Origin: Rhynchopus euleeides
Taxonomy: Eukaryota > Euglenozoa > Diplonemea > Diplonemida > Diplonemidae
Assembly: GCA_963210315.1 (NCBI GenBank)
Contig: OY723291.1
Coordinates: forward strand, 434,001-498,000
Direction of reading: 5' to 3'
Length of the DNA stretch: 64,000 bases
The notes under the pieces are model-generated. The model saw only the letters and a list, made by a program, of their open reading frames with translations. It was not told where the DNA came from and searched no databases. Shown piece by piece: positions 29,958-39,973 of the stretch (position 1 is the first letter of the stretch; every line of letters starts with the position of its first letter). The translations under genes were made by a program, and so were the position numbers.

Positions 29958-29995
29958 CACACACACACACACACAACACACACACACACACACAC
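29958..29995 (+). repeat. (CA)n tract after the retrozyme
   Basis: CA repeats with one irregular AACAC step, directly after the 3' terminal repeat. They lead into the 3'UTR of the next minus-strand gene. Confidence 0.85.
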
Positions 29996-30085
29996 GGCAA
30001 TCTTCTGAGTTTAGTGTAGAACGCACCGAGCAAACTCTGGTGCTGCCTCCACTGCCATACACACCACACACACACACCGCCCCTC

Positions 30086-32116
30086 TCACGCAAGCGCGCC
30101 GGCATCCAAAAGCTGCAGGGGCGTGTGCTGGGGTTTGGGCTCCTGGATCCCCGGGTCACAATACTCCATGTCCAGATCCCCTGTGGACTGGAAGTCGATG
30201 TAGGTGCGCCTCCTCTGCGCATCCGGAGCGTCCTCCCCCTCGGAGCGGGGCGCGGGGTTCTCGGGATCGGCGCTGGACCTGCCCTCCCGCGACACGCGCC
30301 CCTCCATGGCAGCCACCTCCAGGAAGAGCCGTATCGAGTCGAACCCCTCCTGCGACTTCCGGCACAGGTTGTGGTAGATCCGGTCCGTCTCGACCTGCAG
30401 CCACCGCTTCGCCTTCTTCTGCCTACCAGCCGCCTTCGCCTCCACAGCCTGCTTCGCGCGGACAAACCCCATTCCGTTCGACACACGAGCCTTCGACCAG
30501 TCAAAAGAAGGTAAGCAAGGCCGCTCATCCGCAGCCCTCCTCTCTGCGAGAACACTCTCCACTCCATATGAGGCTGCATCAGCTGTCACTGTCAGCCCAT
30601 GCACATCCCGTAGCTTGGTAACGCCTTTGCCGGATCTGGGCCTCCTCGGGGGATGCAAATGCCGCACCCCGATCTCCCCCATCTTGCACGTCACCACACG
30701 CACATCCGGCTTCTGCGGCGCCGTCGGGGGTGGGATATAACACGCGCTGCTGGGGTCCAGCTGATACTTCACGCAGGCGCTGCTCTGCAACCCACCGCCC
30801 TGCTGCTGCACCTCCGCCTCCTGCTCCTTCCGCCTCCTCTCGCGCGAGGCACGCGGGGCCTCCGGGGCAGAGGGGATCCACACCCCCCTGCGTGTCGGGG
30901 ACGCAACAGGGGTCTCCTGCTTCGGCAGACCCCGCATCTTCGCAAAGAGCTGGTCCTGCTTCTCCTTCTGCCGGATCTTCTGCTCCTGCATCAGCTCAAA
31001 CCTCCGGTTCCAACACCTGTCCCGAAGGGCCCGGATCACGGAGCCTTTCTGCCAGGAGGAGTTGGGAGATGCATGGGCTGAAGCGCCTTGACCCCGCGAG
31101 CACCACACCCTTGCGACCATCAGGAGGTATTCTGAGAAGTCGGACTGCGGGACCCCGCCGTCGGCGCTCCGGAGGCACATCATGTCGAGGGAGACGATTT
31201 TGCAAAGGCGGGATCTCGCGATCCCTCTCAGCATGGAGAGGTCTGTGCACAGCACAGCGCAGTAGAGGTTGTGGACAAACTCCCTCACGCTCCTCTCATC
31301 CAGGGAGTGCCGCTGCGACCGGAGCAGCGCGGTTGTCGCCTTCAGCTGCTTCAGAACCTCCGCATTCTGCGACATCCCCCTGTTCCCCGCAGGCCCTGCC
31401 CTGGAACCACGATCCCTCCCCCGCGAGCCAACTTGGGATTCGTGCCGCTCCTTCCCCGAGGGTTCCTTCGCGGCGTGCGACTCCTTCGCCTCTCCGTTTG
31501 CCTTCTTCTTATCGATATGCTCCCACACGCCCAGAGCCCCGTAGACAGAGTTCATAACAACGGTGTGGCGTGTTGTCGGGTTATCCGCCTTCAGAAGGAC
31601 GGGGAGAATGGGCCACATCGACCCGTCGGCGATACACCTCCTCCCCCTGTAGACCGCAAGGGTGAGCTGCTTGCGGACCTGATATCGGAGGGTCTCCTCG
31701 GCGCAGAGGCGCTCCAAAAGCTGGTCGTCTGGGATGACAATTCGGGCGCGTTTCTTCCGCTTCCGGCCCGTCGTGCGGAGCGTCGCGAAGTTGATATCAA
31801 AGACACGGAAGGGGCTGGTGGGGGTGGCTCCGGGCAGGCCCGCAGGTGAAGGGGAGGGGCTGTCACCCCTGCCGGCTTGTGAGTCTGAAGAATGGCTTCT
31901 GGCGGAGGGGCTGCTTGCGGGCGATTCGGTCTTCGCATCGTGGTGGTCGAATGCCCCCGGGAGGCCGAAGGAGAAAGGTGTGTCGGTGACCTGCGGCTCG
32001 GGCGGGGGGGCGGGCGTGAAGTCATCCAGGGCGAATGCGGACTCGGGGATCTGCGCCAGCGACAGGTCGATCGACATCCGCGCGGCTGGCTCCGCGCGTT
32101 TCGGAGGGCGGTGCAT
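30086..32116 (-). CDS. Large charged protein of unknown function
   Basis: 676 residues from the first ATG (MHRPPKRAEP) after the acceptor TTCCACAG ending at 32193. The first 100 residues are Ser/Pro rich. A basic patch GRKRKKRARIV leads into a globular region with DDQLLERLCAEETLRYQVRK. A second helical region contains SVREFVHNLYCAVLCTDLSM. The C-terminal third has an Arg/Lys/Glu-rich coiled coil (RASRERRRKEQEAE) and a final conserved-looking part with KRWLQVETDRIYHNLCRKS. No family is recognised. The folded central part and the lack of membrane segments suggest a cytosolic or cytoskeletal protein. Confidence 0.82.
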   Translation of the reverse strand: MHRPPKRAEPAARMSIDLSLAQIPESAFALDDFTPAPPPEPQVTDTPFSFGLPGAFDHHDAKTESPASSPSARSHSSDSQAGRGDSPSPSPAGLPGATPTSPFRVFDINFATLRTTGRKRKKRARIVIPDDQLLERLCAEETLRYQVRKQLTLAVYRGRRCIADGSMWPILPVLLKADNPTTRHTVVMNSVYGALGVWEHIDKKKANGEAKESHAAKEPSGKERHESQVGSRGRDRGSRAGPAGNRGMSQNAEVLKQLKATTALLRSQRHSLDERSVREFVHNLYCAVLCTDLSMLRGIARSRLCKIVSLDMMCLRSADGGVPQSDFSEYLLMVARVWCSRGQGASAHASPNSSWQKGSVIRALRDRCWNRRFELMQEQKIRQKEKQDQLFAKMRGLPKQETPVASPTRRGVWIPSAPEAPRASRERRRKEQEAEVQQQGGGLQSSACVKYQLDPSSACYIPPPTAPQKPDVRVVTCKMGEIGVRHLHPPRRPRSGKGVTKLRDVHGLTVTADAASYGVESVLAERRAADERPCLPSFDWSKARVSNGMGFVRAKQAVEAKAAGRQKKAKRWLQVETDRIYHNLCRKSQEGFDSIRLFLEVAAMEGRVSREGRSSADPENPAPRSEGEDAPDAQRRRTYIDFQSTGDLDMEYCDPGIQEPKPQHTPLQLLDAGALA

Positions 32117-32191
32117 CGCAGCACGCTGCCCCCCTGAGGGACGACACCCTACCGCTGGCACATCCAGATTTCGGCAAAGCCTGCGCCTTAA

Positions 32192-32194
32192 CCT
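32192..32194 (-). promoter_or_regulatory. Splice acceptor before the 676-aa gene
   Basis: ACATCGTTCCACAG on the minus strand, 76 nt before the ATG. Confidence 0.45.
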
Positions 32195-32659
32195 GTGGAA
32201 CGATGTTGGGGAGGCTATTGAGGAGTGGCTTGGAGTGGACCCGACTGGGGTGGTGGTCGGTGGGGGTGGGGGGTGGTGGGATGTCCGTAATACCAGCGCC
32301 GTCTCTCCGGCACTCCCGGGAGGGGTGGCACAAGCTAGGTCCCCCACCCCCCTCCCGCGCTCTCTCGAAAATTCTCGAGGGTCTCCAGTAGGGCTCTCAG
32401 TTAGGGGCACAGGCGCACCCCACCTGGAGAGGTGGGGCGCTTTCATCAGCAGTGACCCGATGCCACCACGCACACGACAGGCAACCGCGGGGCTTCGTGC
32501 CTCCCGCCCTTTTGTCTATCTCTATCGATTTCTCTCTCTGCCAAGTGATTTGGCTGTGTCACCCTCGCAGCCAGCCTTGTGAGGCGGCTTATTGTTTCCT
32601 CATTCTTCTGCAGGTTCTTCTGGTTCTGTTCTCAGCGAAGGCCCCCTAAGAGACTTCTC

Positions 32660-33802
32660 TCAGCCCACATATCTGACAGTGATGACACCACCCGCTGCGC
32701 AGAAGACAACACTGCCACAGGGCGACACCGCAGCGACATCTGGGCGCTTCAAAGTGAATCCTTCAAAGGTGCGCAGCAGGCTGCGTGACGCCGCATCCCA
32801 CATCCGGACTGTCCCGTCAGCTCCACCGGAGAACACCCGAGTGCCACACGGCGAGACCCCAAGTGAATGCACGGGTGCAGTGTGCCCCTCCAGTGCTCCC
32901 TCCTTCCCACCGTCTCTCCCGACGAGGGGCACGGCGGGTGACTTCGATGCCACAGCCAGGGTGCCGTCAGCCAGCTCCACCAAAGCAGTGCAGAGCCTGT
33001 CAAACCGGACGTCCACCACGATATCCATGGTCTCACGGTCGACGCCCAGGAGGCGGCCCTCGTTGCAGAGGCAATAGACCCGCATGCCGCAGCGCGATTC
33101 GAATGCAGCTTCCAGCCTCACCCCGATGGGGACCACGGCCTCGCAGTGGAGAGTTGCCGTGTCTGTGATGCGTATGTCCCCGTCACCCCCGCATGTGTAC
33201 AGCCTTCCCCCGCAGGGGGAGATGGAGGCAGACACCACATCCTTGCTGTGGAAGTCCAGCACAGCCCTGCTGGTTAGGGTGGCTGCATCCCAGACGACGA
33301 CGAGCCCGTCGTCCCCCGCGCTGAAGATCGTCTCGCCGCAGGGTGAGACTGCGAGGCGCAGCACCCATCCGTCGTGTGGGGTCTGGCTGCAGGCGCGTGA
33401 CTCACTCTCGGATGATGTGGCGAATGCATGCAGCATGCCACTGCCGGTGCCGGCGTACAGCGTCCTGCCGCAGGGCGATGTTGCGGCAGAAAGGATTTTG
33501 CCCCACCCAGGCATGCAGTAGGTCTGTGTGGTGACATCAGGGAATGCTCGGACCCGCCGTGCCTCGACGCGCTGCGACTCGAAGTCGATATCGCGGAGGA
33601 GAGCGTCGGAATCAAGCGCGGTTGCAGCGGAGGGGAGGGCGAGCCGGACAGCCCATCTCCCGGCAAGCGCTGCGGCGGGTGCGGTGGCGGCGTGGAGCAT
33701 CAGCGGGAGGAGCTTGGCTTGCAGCGTGGCGACGGTGTCGGCCTCGGCAACTTCGACCACATGGTGGTCTCCGGTGTCGGCATCCGTCACACACACCTCC
33801 AT
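32660..33802 (-). CDS. Ubiquitin-like plus WD40 repeat protein, second paralogue
   Basis: 380 residues. The start at 33802 (MEVCVTDADTG) matches the start of the paralogue at 6973-8214. Residues 1-75 are the same degenerate ubiquitin-like module. The rest is a WD40 propeller with blades marked by SPCGxxxYxxxG, for example SPCGRTLYAGTG, SPCGETIFSAGDDG and SPCGTRVFSGGADG. The last blade ends in GGVITVRYVG, with no CaaX box. A splice acceptor CCCTCACAG ends at 33829, 27 nt before the ATG. Two members in one window suggest an expanded family. Confidence 0.88.
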   Translation of the reverse strand: MEVCVTDADTGDHHVVEVAEADTVATLQAKLLPLMLHAATAPAAALAGRWAVRLALPSAATALDSDALLRDIDFESQRVEARRVRAFPDVTTQTYCMPGWGKILSAATSPCGRTLYAGTGSGMLHAFATSSESESRACSQTPHDGWVLRLAVSPCGETIFSAGDDGLVVVWDAATLTSRAVLDFHSKDVVSASISPCGGRLYTCGGDGDIRITDTATLHCEAVVPIGVRLEAAFESRCGMRVYCLCNEGRLLGVDRETMDIVVDVRFDRLCTALVELADGTLAVASKSPAVPLVGRDGGKEGALEGHTAPVHSLGVSPCGTRVFSGGADGTVRMWDAASRSLLRTFEGFTLKRPDVAAVSPCGSVVFCAAGGVITVRYVG

Positions 33803-33827
33803 CCCCGGCGCCCACACCCGTCCCGGT

Positions 33828-33830
33828 GCT
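33828..33830 (-). promoter_or_regulatory. Splice acceptor before the second WD40 gene
   Basis: GATCCCTCACAG on the minus strand, downstream of a long C-rich tract (33.86-33.96 kb). The leader would be only about 26 nt. Confidence 0.5.
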
Positions 33831-34079
33831 GTGAGGGATCTTTTGAAGAAGTCCCGATGGAGGGGGGGGGGGGGTGGGGGCTCGGGCAGCAGCGAAGAGA
33901 TGAGGGTTGTGGAGGGGGTGGGAGTGTGGGTGGGTGGAGGAGGGGGGGGGGGGGGGGGTGCTGTCCTTCAGAGAAACCGATGCGTTACGTTTTGCCCGAC
34001 GGGGGTGCCCAGTGGCGGAAGCATCTGGGCACCGCAGTCCCCTCCCCCATGTGTAAGTGGTTATGGTGTTAAAACCGTG

Positions 34080-34464
34080 TCAGCCATCGCTTCTGCCTTG
34101 GAGGATGGCCCTCAGCGTGTCGCCGTATGAACTCCCAGCCTCGTCGAGGACACGCTGTGTGGGTGTTGAGTAGAGGAGTGCAGCTGTACAGCCGATCAGA
34201 GATGCTGGCTTGAAAACACCGAGATGCCGCATGGCACGGCACTGTTTTGCGGCACGATATTCAGAGCACCACAAGCCTCATATACACAGTGATTTTTTTT
34301 GTGTGAATAATCAACTTAGGCCAACCGCCATCCCCCCACCACTGGCATACCTTCGTGGCAGGGAACAGATCATCACTATCCTGTGCTTGCGCCTTGGTTT
34401 CGCGGCGGCGATCTGCGGCACGTTCCATCATCTCTTCGACGTCCTGTTGTGATGGAAATGGCAT
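34080..34464 (-). CDS. 80-aa two-exon protein of unknown function
   Basis: Exon 1 is 34464-34351, exon 2 is 34208-34080. The donor AAG|GTATGC and the acceptor TTTTCAAG bound a 142-nt intron in phase 0. The protein starts MPFPSQQDVEEMMERAADRR, crosses the join at FPATK/PASLIG and ends LQGRSDG. The N-terminal half is a charged helix. The second half has a small hydrophobic stretch (SLIGCTAALLY). A stop codon shortly upstream of the ATG in the same frame supports the start, and CCCCTGTAAG just before it is a possible acceptor. It lies only 80 bp after the EF-hand gene, on the same strand. Confidence 0.6.
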
Positions 34465-34543
34465 CGTGAGTAACTACCACGCCTTACAGGGGTGTGTGGG
34501 AAGCACACTCCCACAAAAGCCCCCCGCCCTTCCCTGGTCTGCA

Positions 34544-36370
34544 TCACCAATAGGCGCATACGTCTTGGAACATGTACTTGAAAAACGGGAAGCCTTTGAC
34601 GTCCGTCTTCATTGCGAAGAGAGGGTGGTTCACCTTGATCGTCTGCAGCCCGAGCGCAGTGTTTCCGATATCCTGCAGGGCTGTCGTGTACTCCTCCATG
34701 TGCAGCAGCTTCTTCAGGACTTTGGCCATCAGTGCCGGCACCGTCATTTCCGTCTTGAAGACGTCGTCAATGTTCTTTCTGAAGCGCTCCTTCAGGGCGG
34801 CTGTTTCGTTGGCAACAGCGTCGTCGAAGGTTCCCCGCTTCATCGCCACCTTGAGGGGGAAGGTCGCGATGCTGTCCAGCGCAGTCTCAATTGCCTCCCG
34901 GGTGGAGTTGCTCTCGATGCTGATCTCCACACCTTCAAAGAGCCTGCCCATCGCGGCGGACATCGAGGCCCCCCTCACCTTGGTGTTGGACTGGATATCG
35001 GTGGTGATGAGGTGTGCGAAAAGGTAACTCTCGAGCACTTCGTTGACCTGCGAGGACAGCTTCATATGCGCGTGCACGCTTGCCTGATCCATCAACTCCA
35101 GGAGAGGTGTCTCGCAGTCCCACTTGAGGAAGTTCTCGCCATCTTGCCGAGTCTGGGCGATCACAGAGGCAACCGTGAACAACTTATGCCCACAGGCATC
35201 CGGGTCGTCAACGTGGAAGAAGTTGCTTGTCACCCCTTGCAGAGGGTCGCAGTCAGGAGGGAGGAACAGGCATGCGGCGACACGAATCTGGGGCCCTCCT
35301 TTGGATGGCACGGCAGCTGCGTAGAAGGAGTACGGGCTGTCCTCGCTGACCATCTCGAAGGCATCGTTGAACCCGGCGACGGCGCAGTTTATATCCTCCT
35401 CCGTCGCATTCTCGCGCCTCTCAAACAGAACCTCAATGCAGTACCGCATATGTGTTGTGTCCCCACCCTCGTCCACACGGTTGATCTCCTTCTCGGGGAA
35501 CAGCCGCGTCGCCTCGTCCCGAAAGAGGAGGGGGTCGGACGGTATCACGGTGAACTGGCAGGACGTCTTATAGCGGGAGTCATCCTCCTCGTCGCCTTGG
35601 TCGCCCACCCTGGCGTTGAACGTCAGAGTCTGCTTCCTCGCTGCCGAACTCTCACCGCTGCGGAGGGAGCAGTGAGACTGCATATGTTTCTGGAGGTCCG
35701 CCGACAGCATCTGGGCGCGGAGCTTCGCCTTGACGAGGTCCAGCTTGGCACCCTTGTTCCCCCCGCGGTCTGCAGAGGCACCCCACCACAGCAGGAACTC
35801 GTCGAAATCGATCCCAGTGTCGGAGTTCAGGTTGATCGACTCAACGGCCTGACGGAGCTCATCTGCGGTCATCGTGTAGCCCATCTCTGTGCAGAGCTTG
35901 CCAAACTCCTCGCGGGTGATGTGCCCGCTCCCGTCGGTGTCGTGCGTATCAAAGATGGTCCGGATCGAAGCACGCTCCTTCTTTGAGAACTTCTTGAGCT
36001 CGGCATCCCTGAGGCGCTTCTCCACAGCCTCGACCTTCGCCTTCTTGATGCGCGCCTGCAGCTTCCGCACCTTCTCCTCCTCCTTCGTGAGGACATGCAG
36101 CAACTCATACGTGCTCAGCTCCTCCAAATTCTCCGCAACATCCAAATGCCTCTCCTCTGCTTTGCCCTCCACGGGCACAGCGGCGTCTGCCTGTGCCTCA
36201 GCCTCAGGCTCAGGCTCAGGCTCAGGTGCCTTCGTCTCCTGCGGCTGCTCACCTGCTTCTGCTTCTGCTTTGGGTGGCGCCTCTCCCTCCGCCGCCGCCT
36301 GCTGGGGTGGGGACTCCCCTGTGGCCTCCTGCTCATGCTCCTGCTCCGGAGATGTCTCGTCTTCACCCAT
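34544..36370 (-). CDS. EF-hand calcium-binding protein with large C-terminal domain
   Basis: 608 residues from the ATG at 36370 (MGEDETSPEQ). Residues 1-80 are acidic and Ala/Pro/Glu rich with EPEPEPEAEA. A charged helix spans about 96-130. A paired EF-hand follows: loop 1 DTDGSGHITREE (144-155) and loop 2 NLNSDTGIDFDE (180-191), both with canonical ligands, so both should bind calcium. The 400-residue C-terminal region is folded, mixed alpha/beta, and unrecognised (blocks include LLFRDEATRLFPEKE, MRYCIEVLFERRE and FPFFKYMFQDVCAYW). A C/T-rich tract ending CTCCTCAG precedes the start. A calcium-responsive cytosolic or flagellar protein is a reasonable guess. Confidence 0.88.
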   Translation of the reverse strand: MGEDETSPEQEHEQEATGESPPQQAAAEGEAPPKAEAEAGEQPQETKAPEPEPEPEAEAQADAAVPVEGKAEERHLDVAENLEELSTYELLHVLTKEEEKVRKLQARIKKAKVEAVEKRLRDAELKKFSKKERASIRTIFDTHDTDGSGHITREEFGKLCTEMGYTMTADELRQAVESINLNSDTGIDFDEFLLWWGASADRGGNKGAKLDLVKAKLRAQMLSADLQKHMQSHCSLRSGESSAARKQTLTFNARVGDQGDEEDDSRYKTSCQFTVIPSDPLLFRDEATRLFPEKEINRVDEGGDTTHMRYCIEVLFERRENATEEDINCAVAGFNDAFEMVSEDSPYSFYAAAVPSKGGPQIRVAACLFLPPDCDPLQGVTSNFFHVDDPDACGHKLFTVASVIAQTRQDGENFLKWDCETPLLELMDQASVHAHMKLSSQVNEVLESYLFAHLITTDIQSNTKVRGASMSAAMGRLFEGVEISIESNSTREAIETALDSIATFPLKVAMKRGTFDDAVANETAALKERFRKNIDDVFKTEMTVPALMAKVLKKLLHMEEYTTALQDIGNTALGLQTIKVNHPLFAMKTDVKGFPFFKYMFQDVCAYW

Positions 36371-37481
36371 AGTGTCGTCCAGCCAGTCGAGGTCGGTGTT
36401 GTGCGGATGTGTGGGGTGTGTGCCTGTGCGGGATACTGAGGAGGAGGGAGGGGGGACGAGGGAGGGAGGGAGGGACCCCCACACATGACAGTGTGGCCAG
36501 ATCACCGTCAAAACATCAGGGTGTGACGGGGATGCTCGACTTGTGTATGCAGCCATTTTTTTTTGAATACTCCGACTCAGCATCAAGGCCGAGGGGTGGG
36601 ATTCCCCGGCTCGAATCAGGGCGACCGTTGGAGAATGTCGCCCCCCAGCAGAGGCCGAGGGGGGGGGTGACGGGGGGTGACATTCCCTATATATAGCCTA
36701 GGCTAGGGGGGTGCCCGAGGTCTGGAGAAGATTCCCGTGTGTATGGGTGGGTGTGGATGTGTGTGGGATTGCGAGGAGGGGCCTCGTGGAACGATGGGTC
36801 GCCTGGCCTTGCAGTCTCCTCAAGCGGGGTGGGGGCGCCGAGGGGGGGTTTGACTGTCGAGAGTGAAGGGCAAAGGCAGGTCGGGTGGGGGTGGGGGTGG
36901 GGGTCGGAGTGGGACGATATACTCGTTTGACAGCCAGGTCGTCTTCTTCTCCGTGACAGCCCCTGTTGCGGGGGCTGCGTCACTTGTGGCGGGGTCGGGC
37001 AAGGTACAGCCTGCGACTGAGTTTCGCAGGGCCCTTCGGTGGCAGGGCAGCGGGCACGTGCCCCACGCCCCCTGTCGCCCCTTCGGCGGCGGAGGGGACG
37101 GTTAGGGCACAGCGCTGTCCCGCCAGATGCCAAAAAAAAAAGGGGGAACTCAAAATGAAAACTGAAAAGACCTGGCAGAAACGATGCCAGTCTGTGCTGT
37201 TCCCAGCCACAGTAAATCGATAACAAAAGGAAAAGGAACATTGTTCATGTCTCCAACAGTTCCGCGTACACGCAGTGCTGCAGGGCGTGAAGTGCCCGCA
37301 GCGCTGCTGCCGCCCCTTCGCGGGGCGGGGTAAGCACATTCCTGAGACGCGCGCCCACAGCGCACAGCTGGTGCGGGGCATGACTTCGAAAGGGGCAGGC
37401 ACACAGGTGCCGCACAAGCGCCCCGTGGTGCGCTGTGGCAGCGCGCATCTCGACTCACAAAACAAGCAACCGCCCATCACA
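36371..37481. other. Intergenic region
   Basis: No supported gene. It contains G-rich tracts, an AT motif CTATATATAGCCTAGG near 36.70 kb, and two GC-rich stretches (37.0-37.1 and 37.3-37.45 kb) with many short inverted words. Confidence 0.45.
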
Positions 37482-38075
37482 TCATGCCGCCTCCTTCGGG
37501 GCCACCTCCTCAGCAGTGGGCTCGGTCGCAGCGGGAAGTGCAGCAGAGGCGTCCTGCGTCGCACCCATCGCGAACAGCGCCCCGAGGTTCAGCAGCGACA
37601 CGACGGCCGCCACCACCAGGAAGGGGAGCGCGTACACCAGATCGTACCCGTCGGACAGGGTGATGCTACCGCAGAAGGTCTCCTCGTACAGCGACCCGGC
37701 GAGCCCGATGGAGATGACGAGGAACACGAAGTTCACGGCGTTCAGCCCGACGGATGCAAGACCGAACATCCCCTTCCCACTCTGCAGGCCGAGCAGGTTG
37801 CAGAGCACGGACAGGCCACTGAAGACGCACGTCATGAAGGCGAAGGCGACCAGCGCCTTGGCCTGGTCCGTGAAGTCGTCACAGGAGTGCAGGATGTTCT
37901 TGCTCTCCTCCCACGGGTGCCCCAAGAAGTCCTTCCAGACACCTGCGGCAGCAACGTTCAGCTCGTAGTGCTTCGCCTTCACGAACGAGCGGCCGTCAGC
38001 CATCGCCACTGCGAGCAGCACCGTCACGGCGAGGGAGAGGAACCCCGCAACCACGTGCCCCATGCTGCCGGCCAT
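37482..38075 (-). CDS. Four-helix membrane protein, amastin-like in layout
   Basis: 197 residues from MAGSMGHVVA, the first ATG after the acceptor CACCGCAG at 38110-38111. Hydrophobic segments lie at about 7-26, 72-96, 104-128 and 145-169. The loop between the first two is the longest (about 45 residues, with WKDF, HPWEES and SCDDF), and a second loop holds FCGSITL. This topology is shared by amastins, claudins and PMP22-type tetraspans. The amastin signature C-x-T-LF-WF-G is not present, so this is similarity of layout only. The C-terminal tail is acidic and Ala rich. Surface or plasma membrane location is inferred. Confidence 0.82.
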   Translation of the reverse strand: MAGSMGHVVAGFLSLAVTVLLAVAMADGRSFVKAKHYELNVAAAGVWKDFLGHPWEESKNILHSCDDFTDQAKALVAFAFMTCVFSGLSVLCNLLGLQSGKGMFGLASVGLNAVNFVFLVISIGLAGSLYEETFCGSITLSDGYDLVYALPFLVVAAVVSLLNLGALFAMGATQDASAALPAATEPTAEEVAPKEAA

Positions 38076-38108
38076 CTTGTTGGGTGTGAAAGTGTTGTTG
38101 AGCAAAGA

Positions 38109-38111
38109 CCT
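38109..38111 (-). promoter_or_regulatory. Splice acceptor before the four-helix membrane protein
   Basis: A pyrimidine-rich CACCCACCCACCGCAG on the minus strand, 34 nt before the ATG. Confidence 0.5.
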
Positions 38112-39973
38112 GCGGTGGGTGGGTGATGCGAGTGGGGGGCACCGTACATTCTGTGTGCGGGAATCGCCAGACATCATGAATACGTGGAGCCATCAAAAGC
38201 ACCGCGGCAGGCCACCGATCAGATAATCATTCTTCCTCAAAGACAGGGTGCGCACCTTCGAGCCCCACATTCTCCAGATCTGCATGCAGGCAGCTCGTGG
38301 CTCCTTTGTTAGCTTAGAATCCTGTTTGCAGAGGTGAGAATGAGAAGCGTGTCGACTTCGCAAAACGCGACGATGCCCGCTAAAATAACACAGCAACACT
38401 CCTTCGTCTCTGTCGCGGCACACACGGGGCGTCCCCCCCAAGAAAAGGACCTGTGGGTGTCCGCGTGTGCTTGTTGTGCCGTGAGCTCCAAACCTCCGGG
38501 TATGTGTGATTGCGAGAAAGAAGGGGCGGTGGGTGGGGTGGGGTGGGGTGGGTCCCTTCGCGGCGTGTTTCTTTTTCCCGCAATGCTGCTGCCATCGGGG
38601 CCGCGGCTTTCCCCCCCCCCTTCCCAGAAAAGCTATCTACTGCTAACACTGGACACAGAAAAAAACACAACAAGAACCGACCATTGCACATCGGCCTTTC
38701 CCGCTTCTGAAACACGTGTGCAACAGCGTGGTGTGAAGAAGCCCCCTGGTTGCTTTTGTCCACCAACCGCAACAAAAGCACTTTCCAGAGCAAAACACAC
38801 GCGCCACTGCTGCACGAAAAGGTGGCAGCCAGCAAGCGGGAAAACCGCGAGAGGCAGGTGGAACAAACACCAAAAGAGTCCGGGTTTTGTTTGTGCCCAC
38901 GAGCGGCAGTGTGCTGTGGCCCCTGCGAAGGGCATTGCTGTGAATACGTGGTTTTGTGTTGCTCTCTCAAAACACACTGCGCGCGGGGACGCTCCCACTG
39001 ACTCTTTCGTTGTGACAAGCAAGCTTGTTTGGGTAAAAAAGACAAGGGGGAAAAAGAGGAAGCAGAAACGAGAAGACATAAGAAGAGAAGGAGCTCAAAC
39101 AACGTAAACCTGTTTGCACAGGAAGTCGTTGTTGATACATCATCTGTGTTTGTCCCACGCATAAGCTAGGGTTGGCGGAAAGCAGAAAGGAACAGGGTTG
39201 CTCGCTCTGCTTCGAGCTTCCTGCCCTTTCTGCCTTTTCGTGTTTGTTTGTTTGTCGCGCCTGTTGCAACAGCGGCAAGAAAAGAGAAAAAAATGTCACT
39301 CCAGTACAGCCGCTCTTTACTCTACTACTATTCTGTTTGTGGTGCGTTGCCGCTTCCACACACAAATGCCTCAACTCCTGTGCTGTGGGGGAGGCGAGTT
39401 GTGTGCGGAGCACGTTTGGCTTGGTGGAGTGACATTTTCTGCTCTTGTGACAAGTGTGCGTGAAAAGAAAAGGTATGAGATGCACTGAGCCGCATGTGCT
39501 CAGACACCCTTGCACAAACATTATAAAATACCGGTGGTATTACAGTGTAAGGTACCTACAGTAAGAAGCTACATTTAGCAGGCGTAAAGACCCGTCCTGC
39601 ACCCTCGGAAGAAGATCCCCCAGAGAGGGGGAGAGGGAGCGGGAGAGAGGAGGGCAAGTGCCGGGAGGGAACATGGCATGTCACGTTGTGCTGTGGCCGG
39701 GCCGCCTCGTGTGCAACGACAACTGCCGCATATGACACACACCCAGCAAGTCAGCAGCCTACTGACACAGCGTGCATGATTCTCTGTTCCCGTTCCCCTT
39801 CCCTTGACCCCACGCAGCGAAGAGAAAGAACGAAAAGAAAGCACACCGAACCGCGCGTGCTCTGAAGACACCGAAATCAGAAGAGCCGGACGACTGGGTC
39901 GGGCCGCGGAAAGGCACAAAAAACAAGGGGCGTGAAAAAGAGGCAGGGGCCCCCCTGCCATCATCCTCTATGC

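Larger units (their letters stand above)
28807..29965 (+). mobile_element. Retrozyme-like retroelement with hammerhead ribozymes
   Basis: 1,159 bp: a direct repeat of about 360 bp at each end (28807-29166 and 29607-29965) around a 440-bp non-coding core, set in a CA microsatellite. Each repeat holds a type I hammerhead motif. This is the layout of retrozymes and of the terminal repeats of Penelope-like elements. The two repeats are nearly identical, so the copy is young and looks whole. It encodes no protein and would depend on another element's enzymes. I see no clear primer-binding site or polypurine tract, which favours the Penelope-like comparison over an LTR one. Confidence 0.8.

Noticed and set aside
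34355-35986. 543-codon frame on the plus strand
   Set aside because: It is the antisense shadow of the EF-hand gene, whose protein has real domains.
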